Shown: positions 43,221-51,971 of the stretch, one piece after another
Numbering within the stretch: position 1 is the stretch's first letter
Layout of the letters: the number at the start of each line of letters is the position of its first letter
NCBI RefSeq assembly: GCF_018613195.1
Contig: NZ_JAGGQQ010000005.1
Coordinates: 277,593-341,592 of the forward strand
Direction: 5' to 3'
From: Bacillus sp. ISL-45
GTDB lineage: Bacteria; Bacillota; Bacilli; Bacillales; Cytobacillaceae
Length of the DNA stretch: 64,000 nt
Position numbers and translations under genes: made by a program
Notes under the pieces: model-generated
What the model was told of the DNA's origin: nothing
What the model saw: only the letters and a program-made list of their open reading frames with translations
Database searches by the model: none

Positions 43221-44768
43221 TTGGCTTTTTTGGAAGAGTATTTGTTTTGGAAGGTCGCGGAATTCCTGATTGTGAAGAAGGAGTATCGTATCCTCCAGCT
43301 ATCGCAGGAACATGGAGAGCTGTGGCTGGAAAAAACAGAAAACAAGCATTCGCAGGTTGTTCGCCTGCTGCAATATAATCTTGATTGGAGCAACTGGCTG
43401 CTTCGCGATATCGGAATGACTGCGGAGAATGGTGACAGAATCCGCAGGAAACTGGCTAAAGGAAACTTGAAGATTCTTAATCTTTACTTTAGTGCGTATC
43501 CCCCAGTAGATGATTATGAGTTCAGGATCGCCGAACCGGTCCTTTCGGAAAATGGAAAGGTAACGGTCGATTCCATAGTAGTAGAACGAGCAAATGCGTC
43601 TGAAGCAATAAGCAAAATAGAAAACCGGTTTGATGGTGCTATAGGGATTGAGCTGGCAGAGGAATTTTCTGTTAATGATGTAGAGTCCACTAAAAAAAAT
43701 GCCCTCTCCAGTGCAGTTGGCCGAGCTAAAGAAGAGCAATCCGTATTTAATTATGGAAAGCCCTTTTTTACCTACCTATTTATTATTGTGCAGGTGTTGA
43801 TGTTCTTGGTTCTTGAGGCAGCAGGAGGAAGCACAGATACATCAACATTGATAAAATTCGGTGCGAAGTTCAACCCGCTGATACTTGAGGGAGAGTGGTG
43901 GCGCTTTTTCACACCGATTATCATCCACATTGGATTGCTCCACTTGTTCATGAATACCCTCGCTTTATACTATTTAGGAACGATGGTTGAACGGCTTTAC
44001 GGCAATTTGAGGTTTTTGTTTATATATACCTTTTCTGGCTTCAGCGGTGTGCTGGCCAGCTTCATCTTCAGCCCGAATCTTTCTGCAGGAGCGAGCGGTG
44101 CGATTTTTGGCTGCTTTGGCGCTTTACTTTATTTTGGTGTCGCGAAGCCAAGGCTTTTTTGGAGGACATTGGGACTGAATATTCTTGTAGTCCTTGGCAT
44201 CAACCTTGCTTTTGGCTTTACCATTCCCGGAATCGATAATGCAGGCCATATAGGAGGGCTTGTTGGAGGGTTTGCCTCGGCAGGTATTTTCCACCTTCCC
44301 AAGAAGAAACGCCCCATGCTTCAAGGAGCATTCCTGGTTATTTCCGTTGCGGCCATTTTTTTATCATTGCAGTATGGTTTCAGCGGCAAAGCTAATTTAG
44401 TAGATGAAAGATCAATATTGGTTCTTGCACAACAGCATATAAAAGAGGAAGAGTATGAGCAGGCCAATGAGCTGCTTACAGATTATCGCCAGCTGGAAAC
44501 ACTTTCGGCCGAATCCTTATTTATGCTTTCCTATACCGAAATCAAGCTGGCCAGGCTTGAGAATGCCAAAAGCAATCTTCTTCAGGTGATTGAAATGGCT
44601 CCTGATTTCCACGAAGCCTATTATAATTTGGCCCTGATTTATTTCGATGAAAAAAGCCTGAAGGAAGCCAAAATTTATGCTGAAAAAGCGGTAGAGTTAA
44701 ATCCAGGGCAGGAAAGTTACCGTACTACACTTGAGCAGATCAATCGCTACCTTGAAGAAGCTGCTTAA
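43221..44768 (+). CDS. gluP: rhomboid intramembrane protease with TPR tail (GluP)
   Basis: Rhomboid serine protease (YqgP), 515 residues. A cytoplasmic N-terminal domain of about 180 residues precedes the rhomboid core; the catalytic dyad is S292 in GASGAIFG and H343 in NAGHIGG, with HLFMNTLALYYLG as the oxyanion His/Asn segment. The C-terminus has TPR-like repeats (residues about 400-510, EAYYNLALIYFDEKSLKEAK). The TTG at 43221 follows AGGGGAG closely. In B. subtilis it cleaves membrane proteins such as MgtE. Confidence 0.94.
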   Translation: MAFLEEYLFWKVAEFLIVKKEYRILQLSQEHGELWLEKTENKHSQVVRLLQYNLDWSNWLLRDIGMTAENGDRIRRKLAKGNLKILNLYFSAYPPVDDYEFRIAEPVLSENGKVTVDSIVVERANASEAISKIENRFDGAIGIELAEEFSVNDVESTKKNALSSAVGRAKEEQSVFNYGKPFFTYLFIIVQVLMFLVLEAAGGSTDTSTLIKFGAKFNPLILEGEWWRFFTPIIIHIGLLHLFMNTLALYYLGTMVERLYGNLRFLFIYTFSGFSGVLASFIFSPNLSAGASGAIFGCFGALLYFGVAKPRLFWRTLGLNILVVLGINLAFGFTIPGIDNAGHIGGLVGGFASAGIFHLPKKKRPMLQGAFLVISVAAIFLSLQYGFSGKANLVDERSILVLAQQHIKEEEYEQANELLTDYRQLETLSAESLFMLSYTEIKLARLENAKSNLLQVIEMAPDFHEAYYNLALIYFDEKSLKEAKIYAEKAVELNPGQESYRTTLEQINRYLEEAA

Positions 44769-45621
44769 GTACGATGCTCTCACCAGTAGCAGTTTGTGTC
44801 ACAACCAGCAGATGGCTTTTATCTCTTGAAACCAGAATCATAGGCATGGTACTGTCAAACGGATCAACGACAGTGCCATCGCTTTTTTTTATGCCCAGGT
44901 AATAATTTTTATATAATCCTTCCCAGAGCTTCCCGAGAATATTGGCAGTTTCCTTTTGTGTAAAACCTTTTAAAGGCTGGTCTTCGTACTGTCTGATTGT
45001 ATCGAGCGGTACAGTTATATAATTCACTGCTTTGAACTTATACTTTTTTTCTGCCTTGCTTAAGCTTTTAGTAAGAGTGTTACTTACGCTCTGGTCAAGA
45101 ACTTTCTTCCATTCTTTCTCCTGTTTGATTTTAGCGACCGAAAAGGACTGAAGTGGGCTGAAAGGAGAATCAATTACATATAGCATATCATCAGACATCC
45201 TCTGCGAGCTTGTGATTCTATCCCCGTCACCATGAAGTTCCGAATAATGAAAAGTGATGGCGTCATATTTTGCGCTTTCCCCGTGTGAAATGAAATCTTG
45301 CTGCTCTAAATCCGCTGTCTCCTGCTCCCACTTGGCAAACTTTCCTTTCAATAGACCATTTACAAACAAGAGCCCCATATCCTGTCTCAAGTATGCATCC
45401 TGGTCCAAAGTTGACTGTACCTTCCAATCAACTACATGTTTATTATTCTTTTTATCTTTTTGTAACGTTAACGACGTGCTTGCGCTTTTATACTTTACTG
45501 CATCATTCAATGGGAAGAAAGTGATGGTCTCCTCCGTACTGTTAATATTCTGAAGCTGGATCATCAAAGCAGAGACTGCTAAAGCCAGTGCACTAATACC
45601 CAAAAATAAAAACTTTTTCAT
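44740..45621 (-). CDS. unknown membrane-anchored or secreted protein
   Basis: A 293-residue protein not recognised. It has a signal-anchor (KKFLFLGISALALAVSALMI) and then a soluble domain with SATSLTLQ-like, YDAITFHYSELHGDGDRITS and a C-terminal PMILVSRDKSHLLVVTQTATG segment. ATG 45621 follows AAGGGTG. Its last nine codons overlap the last codons of gluP on the other strand by 29 bases, so there is no room for a terminator between the two. Confidence 0.75.
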   Translation of the reverse strand: MKKFLFLGISALALAVSALMIQLQNINSTEETITFFPLNDAVKYKSASTSLTLQKDKKNNKHVVDWKVQSTLDQDAYLRQDMGLLFVNGLLKGKFAKWEQETADLEQQDFISHGESAKYDAITFHYSELHGDGDRITSSQRMSDDMLYVIDSPFSPLQSFSVAKIKQEKEWKKVLDQSVSNTLTKSLSKAEKKYKFKAVNYITVPLDTIRQYEDQPLKGFTQKETANILGKLWEGLYKNYYLGIKKSDGTVVDPFDSTMPMILVSRDKSHLLVVTQTATGESIVLKQLLQGSD

Positions 45622-45779
45622 CAGCTCACCCTTTTCAATATTGTCAGGAGTCGGTATAACCACTATATGATACTTGTCCTGAACACATGCAATTAAGTAT
45701 GATTTTCTCTTTATTTGTCTAAGATGGTGAAAGAAGTGGACAGGAAAATACTGGGCAGCTTTTATTTGACTGACTGCTC

Positions 45780-45872
45780 ACGCAATAATTGCTAAGTTCT
45801 CTTTTCAATTCGTTCCTGATCAAGCTCTGCGATAAGCTCTTTGGATATAACAACAAAGTTTATAAAAGAGCC
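45780..45872 (+). repeat. possible degenerate MITE-like repeat (right end only)
   Basis: The right end AACAAAGTTTATAAAAGAGCC closely resembles the right end of copy E (AACAAAGTTTGAGAAAAGAGCC at 13366-13387). No clear left end. Confidence 0.35.
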
Positions 45873-45895
45873 ATAATGAAAGGTGTTTGGTTAAT

Positions 45896-47356
45896 ATGGC
45901 AGAAAAAGTAACGCATCCCGTACATGAGAACCTAAAAGAAAATATTAAGTTTTTAAGAGAAGAACTCGGAATTGGCAAAAGTTTTGATGTCATCCAGCTG
46001 GACGTCGAGTACGCTGGCAGAGAAATGGCATTGTTTCTAGTTGATGGATTTGTAAAAGATGATATCCTGCTCTATATCATGCAATTACTGGCGAAGCTTG
46101 AGCCAGGAGCATTGGACGTGGAAACCCTCAAGAAGCTGGTCAAGACGTACATACCTTATGTAGAGGTAGAAACGACTGACGATCTTGATAAGGTAGCGGA
46201 TATGGTGTTGGCCGGCCCAACGGCACTAGCGGTAGATGGAGTCGCGGAAATCATCCTGATCGATGCAAGAACCTATCCTGTCCGAGGACCGCAGGAACCA
46301 GATACAGAAAGGGTAGTAAGAGGTTCGAGAGACGGGTTCGTGGAGACATTGGTCTTCAATACTGCGCTTACAAGAAGGAGAATCCGTGACCGCACTTTAA
46401 GAATGGAGTATCAGCAGGTAGGCAGGAGGTCGCAAACCGATATAGTGGTCTGTTACATAGAAGATATTGCTGATCCCGAAATGGTCAAGAAAGTAAAGGA
46501 CTCCATCAGTAAGATTGATACGGACGGATTGCCGATGGGGGAGAAAACAATCGAGGAGTTTATCTCGGGACAGCATTGGAATCCATTTCCCACAGTGAGG
46601 TATACAGAGCGGCCAGATACTGCGGCAACCCATTTGTATGAAGGGCATGTCTGCATCATTGTTGATGGATCACCCAGTGTCCTGATTACTCCGACAACCT
46701 TTTGGCATCATTTGCAGCATGCCGAGGAGTACCGAAATAAACCGCTTGTCGGTGCATATCTGAGAATGGTACGGTTTATGGCTGTTTGGGCATCTTTGTT
46801 TTTGCTTCCTTTATGGTATCTGTTCGCAGTCAAACCCGATTTGCTGCCTGAAAAGATGGCCTTTATTGGCCCGAATGATCCTGGTCAAATTCCTTTGTTT
46901 TTACAGTTTTTCCTAATTGAAATTGGAATCGATATACTCAGGATGGCCGCGATTCATACACCGACCTCCCTGGCAACGGCGCTTGGCCTTGTCGCTGCCT
47001 TGATGATTGGGCAAGTGGCGGTCGAAGTTGGCCTTCTTACAAATGAAGTCATCCTTTACCTTGCAATCGCGGCAATTGGAACCTTCGCAACTCCAAGTTA
47101 TGAAATGAGCCTGGCAAACAGGCTTGTAAGGATATTCCTGCTTATATTGACTGCAGCATTCCAACTATACGGATTCCTGATTGGGATCGTGCTGTTCATC
47201 ATCTTGCTCGCAAGAATGAAATCCTTCGGTGTACCTTACTTGTGGCCGTTCATTCCTTTCAACCCGAGGGCGTTCCGCGACGTCCTCGTCCGGTCACCCA
47301 TTCCACTAAAGAATAGAAGGCCGCGGATATTGAAACCGCAGGATCCAGATCGGTAA
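45896..47356 (+). CDS. spoVAF: SpoVAF/GerA-type spore germination protein
   Basis: Integral membrane protein of the GerA-A/SpoVAF family, 486 residues. A cytoplasmic N-terminal domain of about 280 residues includes VEIILIDARTYPVRGPQEPD-like and VVRGSRDGFVETLVFNTALTRRRIRD; four to five TM helices follow (VWASLFLLPLWYLFAV; FFLIEIGIDILRMAA; ALGLVAALMIGQVAV; ILLILTAAFQ region). The absence of gerB/gerC neighbours and the sequence favour SpoVAF, a germination enhancer. ATG 45896 preferred over TTG 45887. Expression in the forespore is expected but I found no clear sigma-G promoter. Confidence 0.87.
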   Translation: MAEKVTHPVHENLKENIKFLREELGIGKSFDVIQLDVEYAGREMALFLVDGFVKDDILLYIMQLLAKLEPGALDVETLKKLVKTYIPYVEVETTDDLDKVADMVLAGPTALAVDGVAEIILIDARTYPVRGPQEPDTERVVRGSRDGFVETLVFNTALTRRRIRDRTLRMEYQQVGRRSQTDIVVCYIEDIADPEMVKKVKDSISKIDTDGLPMGEKTIEEFISGQHWNPFPTVRYTERPDTAATHLYEGHVCIIVDGSPSVLITPTTFWHHLQHAEEYRNKPLVGAYLRMVRFMAVWASLFLLPLWYLFAVKPDLLPEKMAFIGPNDPGQIPLFLQFFLIEIGIDILRMAAIHTPTSLATALGLVAALMIGQVAVEVGLLTNEVILYLAIAAIGTFATPSYEMSLANRLVRIFLLILTAAFQLYGFLIGIVLFIILLARMKSFGVPYLWPFIPFNPRAFRDVLVRSPIPLKNRRPRILKPQDPDR

Positions 47357-47405
47357 GATAGAAGAGCAGCACTTGTACATTTCAATAGAGTTTGTATACA
47401 ATCTG

Positions 47406-47436
47406 AACACCTGACAGCATTGTCAGGTGTTTTATT
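47406..47436 (+). terminator. terminator after spoVAF
   Basis: Stem AACACCTGACA/TGTCAGGTGTT with GCAT loop, then TTATTT. Confidence 0.9.
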
Positions 47437-47469
47437 TATCGAAAAAAAGAGCTATATTTGGAGGGAATC

Positions 47470-48195
47470 GTACCCTTATGAAGGTGCAGCGCATTTGATA
47501 AGGGTACAATTAAGCGAGAAACGTACCCTTATGAAGGGCAAACGCAGTCTATAAGGGTACAATTAAGCGAGAAACGTACCCTTATGAAGGGCAAACGCAG
47601 TCTATAAGGGTACAATTAAGCGAGAAACGTACCCTTATGAAGGGCAAACGCAGTCTATAAGGGTACAATTAGGCGAGAATCGTACCCTTATGAAGGGCAA
47701 ACGCAGTCTATAAAGGTATAATTAGGCGAGAAACGTACCCTTATGAAGGGCAAACGCAGTCTATAAGGGTACAATTAAGCGAGAATCGTACCCTTATGAA
47801 GGGCAAACGCAGTCTATAAAGGTATAATTAGGCGAGAAACGTACCCTTATGAAGGGCAAACGCAGTCTATAAGGGTACAATTATGTGGGAATCGTACCCT
47901 TATGAAGGTGCAGCGCATTCGATAAGGGTACAATTAAGCGAGAATCGTACCCTTATGAAGGGCAAACGCAGTCATAAGGGTACAATTAGGTGGGAATCGT
48001 ACCCTTATGAAGGGCAAACGCAGTCTATAAAGGTATAATTAAGCGAGAAACGTACCCTTATGAAGGGCAAACGCAGTCTATTAGGGTACAATTAGGCAAG
48101 AATCGTATCCTTATGAAGGGCAATTACAGTCTATAAGGGTACAATTAAGCGAGAATCGTACCCTTATGAAGGGTAATCCAAACACATAAGGTACA
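47470..48195. repeat. 14-unit tandem array of 53-bp palindromic units
   Basis: Left arms GTACCCTTAT begin at 47470, 47523, 47576, 47629, 47682, 47735, 47788, 47841, 47894, 47947, 47999, 48052, 48105 (GTATCCTTAT) and 48158: every step is 53 bases except one of 52. Each unit is a 10-bp left arm, an 18-base centre (mostly GAAGGGCAAACGCAGTCT), the right arm ATAAGGGTAC, and a 15-base linker AATTAAGCGAGAAAC. Arms are perfect inverted repeats in most units. No coding potential, no unique spacers. The last unit is diverged. The gap from 47357 to 48364 holds only this array, the spoVAF terminator and the yqgQ promoter. Confidence 0.97.
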
Positions 48196-48286
48196 TTCGG
48201 TGCTAATCATATTAAGCATGATTTCGAAAATCTTAACAAACGCATAAAACGCTTTCGTATTTGTCATAAAATCTTCTCCAGCATAC

Positions 48287-48315
48287 TTGAGGAGGCATTG
48301 AGTATCCTTTATACT
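48287..48315 (+). promoter_or_regulatory. SigA promoter for yqgQ-glcK
   Basis: TTGAGG (48287-48292), 17-base spacer, TATACT (48310-48315), about 50 bases before yqgQ. Confidence 0.7.
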
Positions 48316-48364
48316 TAAGTAATGGAAACATGCTCTAATTTTCACAAACATTGAGGGGATTACA

Positions 48365-48571
48365 TTGAAAACGATTTATGACATCCAGCAGTTCCTGAAA
48401 AAATTCGGGACAATTATTTACATAGGTGACAGAGTGGCGGATTTAGAACTCATGACCGCCGAACTGAAAGAACTTTATAATTCCCAATTGATTGAGACAA
48501 AAGACTACCAGACTGCGATTTTGCTTTTACGCCAGGAAATCCGGATGGAAACAGAAAAAAAACGCAAATGA
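48365..48571 (+). CDS. yqgQ: YqgQ, DUF910 family protein
   Basis: A 68-residue helical protein (MKTIYDIQQFLKKFGTIIYI ... ELYNSQLIETKDYQTAILLL) of the YqgQ/DUF910 family, conserved immediately upstream of glcK in Bacilli. TTG start at 48365 with GAGGGG seven bases before. Structural studies of the family suggest a nucleic-acid-binding three-helix protein, but the role is unknown. Confidence 0.9.
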   Translation: MKTIYDIQQFLKKFGTIIYIGDRVADLELMTAELKELYNSQLIETKDYQTAILLLRQEIRMETEKKRK

Positions 48572-48587
48572 GAAAAGGTGACAGAAA

Positions 48588-49565
48588 ATGGCTGAGAAAT
48601 GGCTTGTAGGTGTAGATTTAGGAGGTACAACAACCAAACTTGCTGTCATAAGCATGTACGGTGAAATTATGCATAAATGGGAGATCCCAACAGATGTCTC
48701 AGACGGAGGGAAGAATATTACCGTTAATATTGCTAAGGCGATTGATGCGAAACTCGAGGAATTAGGTCATTCAAAGAGTGAAATCATCGGAATCGGCATG
48801 GGTGCTCCTGGTCCAGTGGATCTTGCGACTGGTGTGATTTTTGAAGCAGTGAACCTTGGATGGAAAGAACCTTATCCTTTGAAAGACTTGCTTGAAGTCG
48901 AAACCTCGCTTCCGGCCGTAATCGATAACGATGCTAACTGTGCGGCACTGGGGGAAATGTGGAAAGGTGCAGGAAATGGCGCCAAGGATCTTGTATGTGT
49001 CACCCTGGGGACAGGGGTAGGCGGCGGTGTGATCACGAATGGTGATATCGTTCACGGGGTAAGCGGTGCGGCTGGTGAAATAGGCCATATCACTTCATTG
49101 GCTGAAGGTGGAGCGCCGTGTAACTGCGGTAAAACAGGGTGCCTTGAAACAATTGCATCCGCAACTGGAATTGTCAGGATTGCCACTGAAGCCTTGAACA
49201 AAGAAGCTTCAAATGGAGAACTGGCAGCAGTTTATAAGGAGACAGGCTATGTTACAGCTAAAGATGTTTTCGATTCTGCCAAAAGAAACGATTCATTGGC
49301 GCTGAAGGTCATTGACTCAGTGGCTTTGCATTTAGGTATTGCACTTGCAAATATCGCCAATACCCTGAATCCGGAAAAAATCGTGCTAGGGGGCGGAGTT
49401 TCAAAAGCTGGTGATATCCTTCTCAATCCAATAAAAGAACAATTTTTGCGCAACTCTTTTCCTCGAGTAGCACAATCAACTGAAATCAGTATCGCCACAT
49501 TGGGAAATGATGCAGGTGTGATTGGCGCAGCATGGCTGGTCAAGAACAAAATTGGGCAAGAATAA
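48588..49565 (+). CDS. glcK: glucokinase, ROK family
   Basis: ATP-dependent glucose phosphorylation in the cytoplasm. ATP-binding [15 protein letters not shown], sugar-binding [23 protein letters not shown] and the ROK zinc motif [10 protein letters not shown] are all intact; 325 residues. Sixteen bases after yqgQ, AAAGGTG precedes the ATG; the two genes form an operon. Confidence 0.96.
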   Translation: MAEKWLVGVDLGGTTTKLAVISMYGEIMHKWEIPTDVSDGGKNITVNIAKAIDAKLEELGHSKSEIIGIGMGAPGPVDLATGVIFEAVNLGWKEPYPLKDLLEVETSLPAVIDNDANCAALGEMWKGAGNGAKDLVCVTLGTGVGGGVITNGDIVHGVSGAAGEIGHITSLAEGGAPCNCGKTGCLETIASATGIVRIATEALNKEASNGELAAVYKETGYVTAKDVFDSAKRNDSLALKVIDSVALHLGIALANIANTLNPEKIVLGGGVSKAGDILLNPIKEQFLRNSFPRVAQSTEISIATLGNDAGVIGAAWLVKNKIGQE

Positions 49566-49570
49566 CTGGT

Positions 49571-49609
49571 AACAGGGAGTTTTCTGTGAGAATACTCCCT
49601 GTTTTTTTA
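49571..49609 (+). terminator. terminator after glcK
   Basis: Stem AACAGGGAGT/ACTCCCTGTT with a 13-base loop and a T run. Confidence 0.88.
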
Positions 49610-49647
49610 TGTGTATAAAGTTTCAATTTTCGGAATTTGGACATTCC

Positions 49648-49673
49648 TGAAACTTTTATAGGTTTATTTCGTC
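49648..49673 (+). promoter_or_regulatory. ECF sigma factor promoter for the LtaS-type gene
   Basis: TGAAAC (49648-49653), exactly 16 bases, CGTC (49670-49673, continuing CGTCTA). This matches the sigma-M/W/X consensus TGAAAC-N16-CGTC. The next gene is the LtaS-type enzyme 165 bases downstream. Confidence 0.75.
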
Positions 49674-49837
49674 TAAAATAGTGGAAAATCACAGTAATTG
49701 GTCTATGGTTTTTTACTTTGATTTTGTTTGCTTTTTAGAAAAAAAAGTATTAAGATTATCTTTGATTCTTGAGCAAGTGGAAAAAATAACCTAAAAATTC
49801 CCATATCTGTTATTTTTGACAGGGAGGTAACAAGCAA

Positions 49838-51727
49838 ATGAAGAAAAATACCTGGACTAAAGCATCTATTGTTGCGATTGCGACAATCCTGCTTTGGCTA
49901 AAGACTTATATTGCCTATAAAACTAGCTTTGATATAAAAATTGAAAACTGGAGACAGGAAATCATTCTGCTCATGAATCCCTTAAGCTTCTTGATGGTCA
50001 TCCTGGGAATCAGCATGTTCATGAAGGAAAAGGCCCAGAAACGCTACATTTTGATAACAAGTTTCATAGTTTCCGCAGTCTTGTTCGCTAATGTAGTATT
50101 TTACCGTTTCTTCAATGACTTCCTGACGATTCCTGTGCTTTTCCAGACGAGTAATATGAGTGATTTGGGCAGCAGTGTCACCGAATTAATCAATATAAGT
50201 GACTTGTTTTATTTTGCTGATTTGCTCGTGTTGGCCATTTTATTAAAAATCAAGCCAAATATAATAGTATTCCGCGAGTACTCCAAAGTGGACCGCAGAG
50301 CTTTCTTCCTTGTGGCGATCGCGATTGCATTCTTTAATCTTGGAATGGCTGAAACTGAGCGTCCGCAGCTGTTAACGAGAACTTTCGACAGAGAAATGCT
50401 GGTAAAAAATATCGGAACATACAATTACCACTTATATGATGCTTTCCTTCAATCGAAGTCATCCGCACAGAGAGCAATGGCTGATGGCAGTGAGCTCGCT
50501 GACATCGACAACTATGTTCGTGCAAATTATTTACCCCCGGACGATGAGATGTTTGGTGCTGCAAAAGGGAAAAATGTGATACTTATCTCCATGGAATCCA
50601 CACAGGATTTTGTCATAGACCAGACTGTAAATGGAGAAGAAATTACACCTTTCCTGAACGATTTCATAAAAGAAAGTTATTACTTCAACAATTTCTATCA
50701 TCAGACCGGTCAGGGAAAGACTTCAGATTCTGAATTCCTGGTTGAGAATTCACTGTATCCATTAAGCAGAGGTGCAGTATTCTTTACGCACTCCGGAAAT
50801 GAATATACAGCAACACCAGAAATTTTGAATGAAAACGGATATTTCACTGCTTCTCTGCATGCGAATAACAAGAGCTTCTGGAACCGTGATATCATGTACC
50901 AATCACTGGGATACGAGCGCTTCTATTCGCTGCCTGATTATGAAGTGGAAGAAGAAAATTCAGTAGGCTGGGGCATGAAAGATATTGAGTTCTTCCAACA
51001 ATCCGTTGACCACTTGAAGGCTATGCCGAAGCCATTCTATTCTAAGTTCATTACATTGACGAACCATTTCCCATTCGAACTGAATGAGGAAGACCGCCTT
51101 ATCGAACCATATACGTCAAATGATAAGACAGTCAATAATTATTTCCCAACTGTTCGTTATCAGGATGAGGCTCTTAAGCTGTTTATACAAGATTTGAAAG
51201 ATGAGGGACTTTACGAAGACTCCATCATCATTTTATATGGTGACCATTATGGGATCTCGGAGAATCATAATAAGGCGATGGGTGAATATCTAGGCAAGGA
51301 AATTACGCCTTTTGAAAGCACTCAGCTGCAGCAAGTGCCGCTGATCGTCCACATTCCTGGCCATGAGGGCAAGACAATGACTACGGTTGGCGGACAGATT
51401 GACCTAAAGCCGACCATCCTTCACCTGCTGGGAATCGACACTAAAAATAACATCGATTTTGGGTCCGATCTATTCTCGAAGAATCGACGTGATTTCGCTG
51501 TTTTGCGAGATGGCAGCTTCATCACAAAGGATTATGTATTCACAAGAGAAACTTGCTACGATAAGACAACTGGCGAGCCGACTGACAAAGCAGCTTGTGA
51601 GCCTTTCTTTGAACAAGCAAAGAACGAGCTTGAGTTCTCCGATAAAATCATTTATGGAGACTTGCTGAGATTTTATGACGAGCAAGATGCAAACAAAGAA
51701 AATGGTTCCCCTAAATCCAATAAGTGA
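49838..51727 (+). CDS. yqgS: LtaS-type polyglycerolphosphate synthase (YqgS-like)
   Basis: Lipoteichoic acid synthase family, 629 residues. Five N-terminal TM helices (to about residue 185) precede an extracellular sulfatase-fold domain. The catalytic Thr is T295 in [11 protein letters not shown]; metal-binding [18 protein letters not shown] and H in [10 protein letters not shown] are present. It transfers glycerol phosphate from phosphatidylglycerol or primes the chain, as YvgJ-like primases do; the family cannot be split by eye. The ECF-type promoter upstream points to cell-envelope stress control. Confidence 0.93.
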   Translation: MKKNTWTKASIVAIATILLWLKTYIAYKTSFDIKIENWRQEIILLMNPLSFLMVILGISMFMKEKAQKRYILITSFIVSAVLFANVVFYRFFNDFLTIPVLFQTSNMSDLGSSVTELINISDLFYFADLLVLAILLKIKPNIIVFREYSKVDRRAFFLVAIAIAFFNLGMAETERPQLLTRTFDREMLVKNIGTYNYHLYDAFLQSKSSAQRAMADGSELADIDNYVRANYLPPDDEMFGAAKGKNVILISMESTQDFVIDQTVNGEEITPFLNDFIKESYYFNNFYHQTGQGKTSDSEFLVENSLYPLSRGAVFFTHSGNEYTATPEILNENGYFTASLHANNKSFWNRDIMYQSLGYERFYSLPDYEVEEENSVGWGMKDIEFFQQSVDHLKAMPKPFYSKFITLTNHFPFELNEEDRLIEPYTSNDKTVNNYFPTVRYQDEALKLFIQDLKDEGLYEDSIIILYGDHYGISENHNKAMGEYLGKEITPFESTQLQQVPLIVHIPGHEGKTMTTVGGQIDLKPTILHLLGIDTKNNIDFGSDLFSKNRRDFAVLRDGSFITKDYVFTRETCYDKTTGEPTDKAACEPFFEQAKNELEFSDKIIYGDLLRFYDEQDANKENGSPKSNK

Positions 51728-51739
51728 AATTCTGTAAAA

Positions 51740-51775
51740 CCTGCACCTTAATATTATGGGTGCAGGATTTTTATT
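51740..51775 (+). terminator. terminator after yqgS
   Basis: Stem CCTGCACC/GGTGCAGG with a ten-base loop and ATTTTTATT. Confidence 0.85.
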
Positions 51776-51971
51776 ATGGAAGTTATAAAATAAGAGTAGT
51801 AATTTGCCTGAATCAATGAGATATTACATAGTGCATAATAGCTGGTTTTTGGCTTTTAAAAAAAGAGGGTAATGTATAATGATTGTTTTTGCTGATTTTT
51901 CATAATTCATTGAAACATTTACAGGTTTCTAACGTACAGATATATACATGGTTAAAAATGGGGGTGTAGAG

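Noticed and set aside
47470-48195. CRISPR array
   Set aside because: The 53-base unit repeats as a whole; the part between palindromes is the same 15-base linker, so there are no unique spacers, and no cas genes are in the window.
47470-48195. Series of tandem promoters (TACAAT in every unit)
   Set aside because: Each unit has a -10-like TACAAT at the arm end, but the hexamer 17 bases upstream is AGGGCA, not a -35.
48145-48351. Minus-strand frame between the array and yqgQ
   Set aside because: It overlaps the last array unit and the yqgQ promoter and has no ribosome site.
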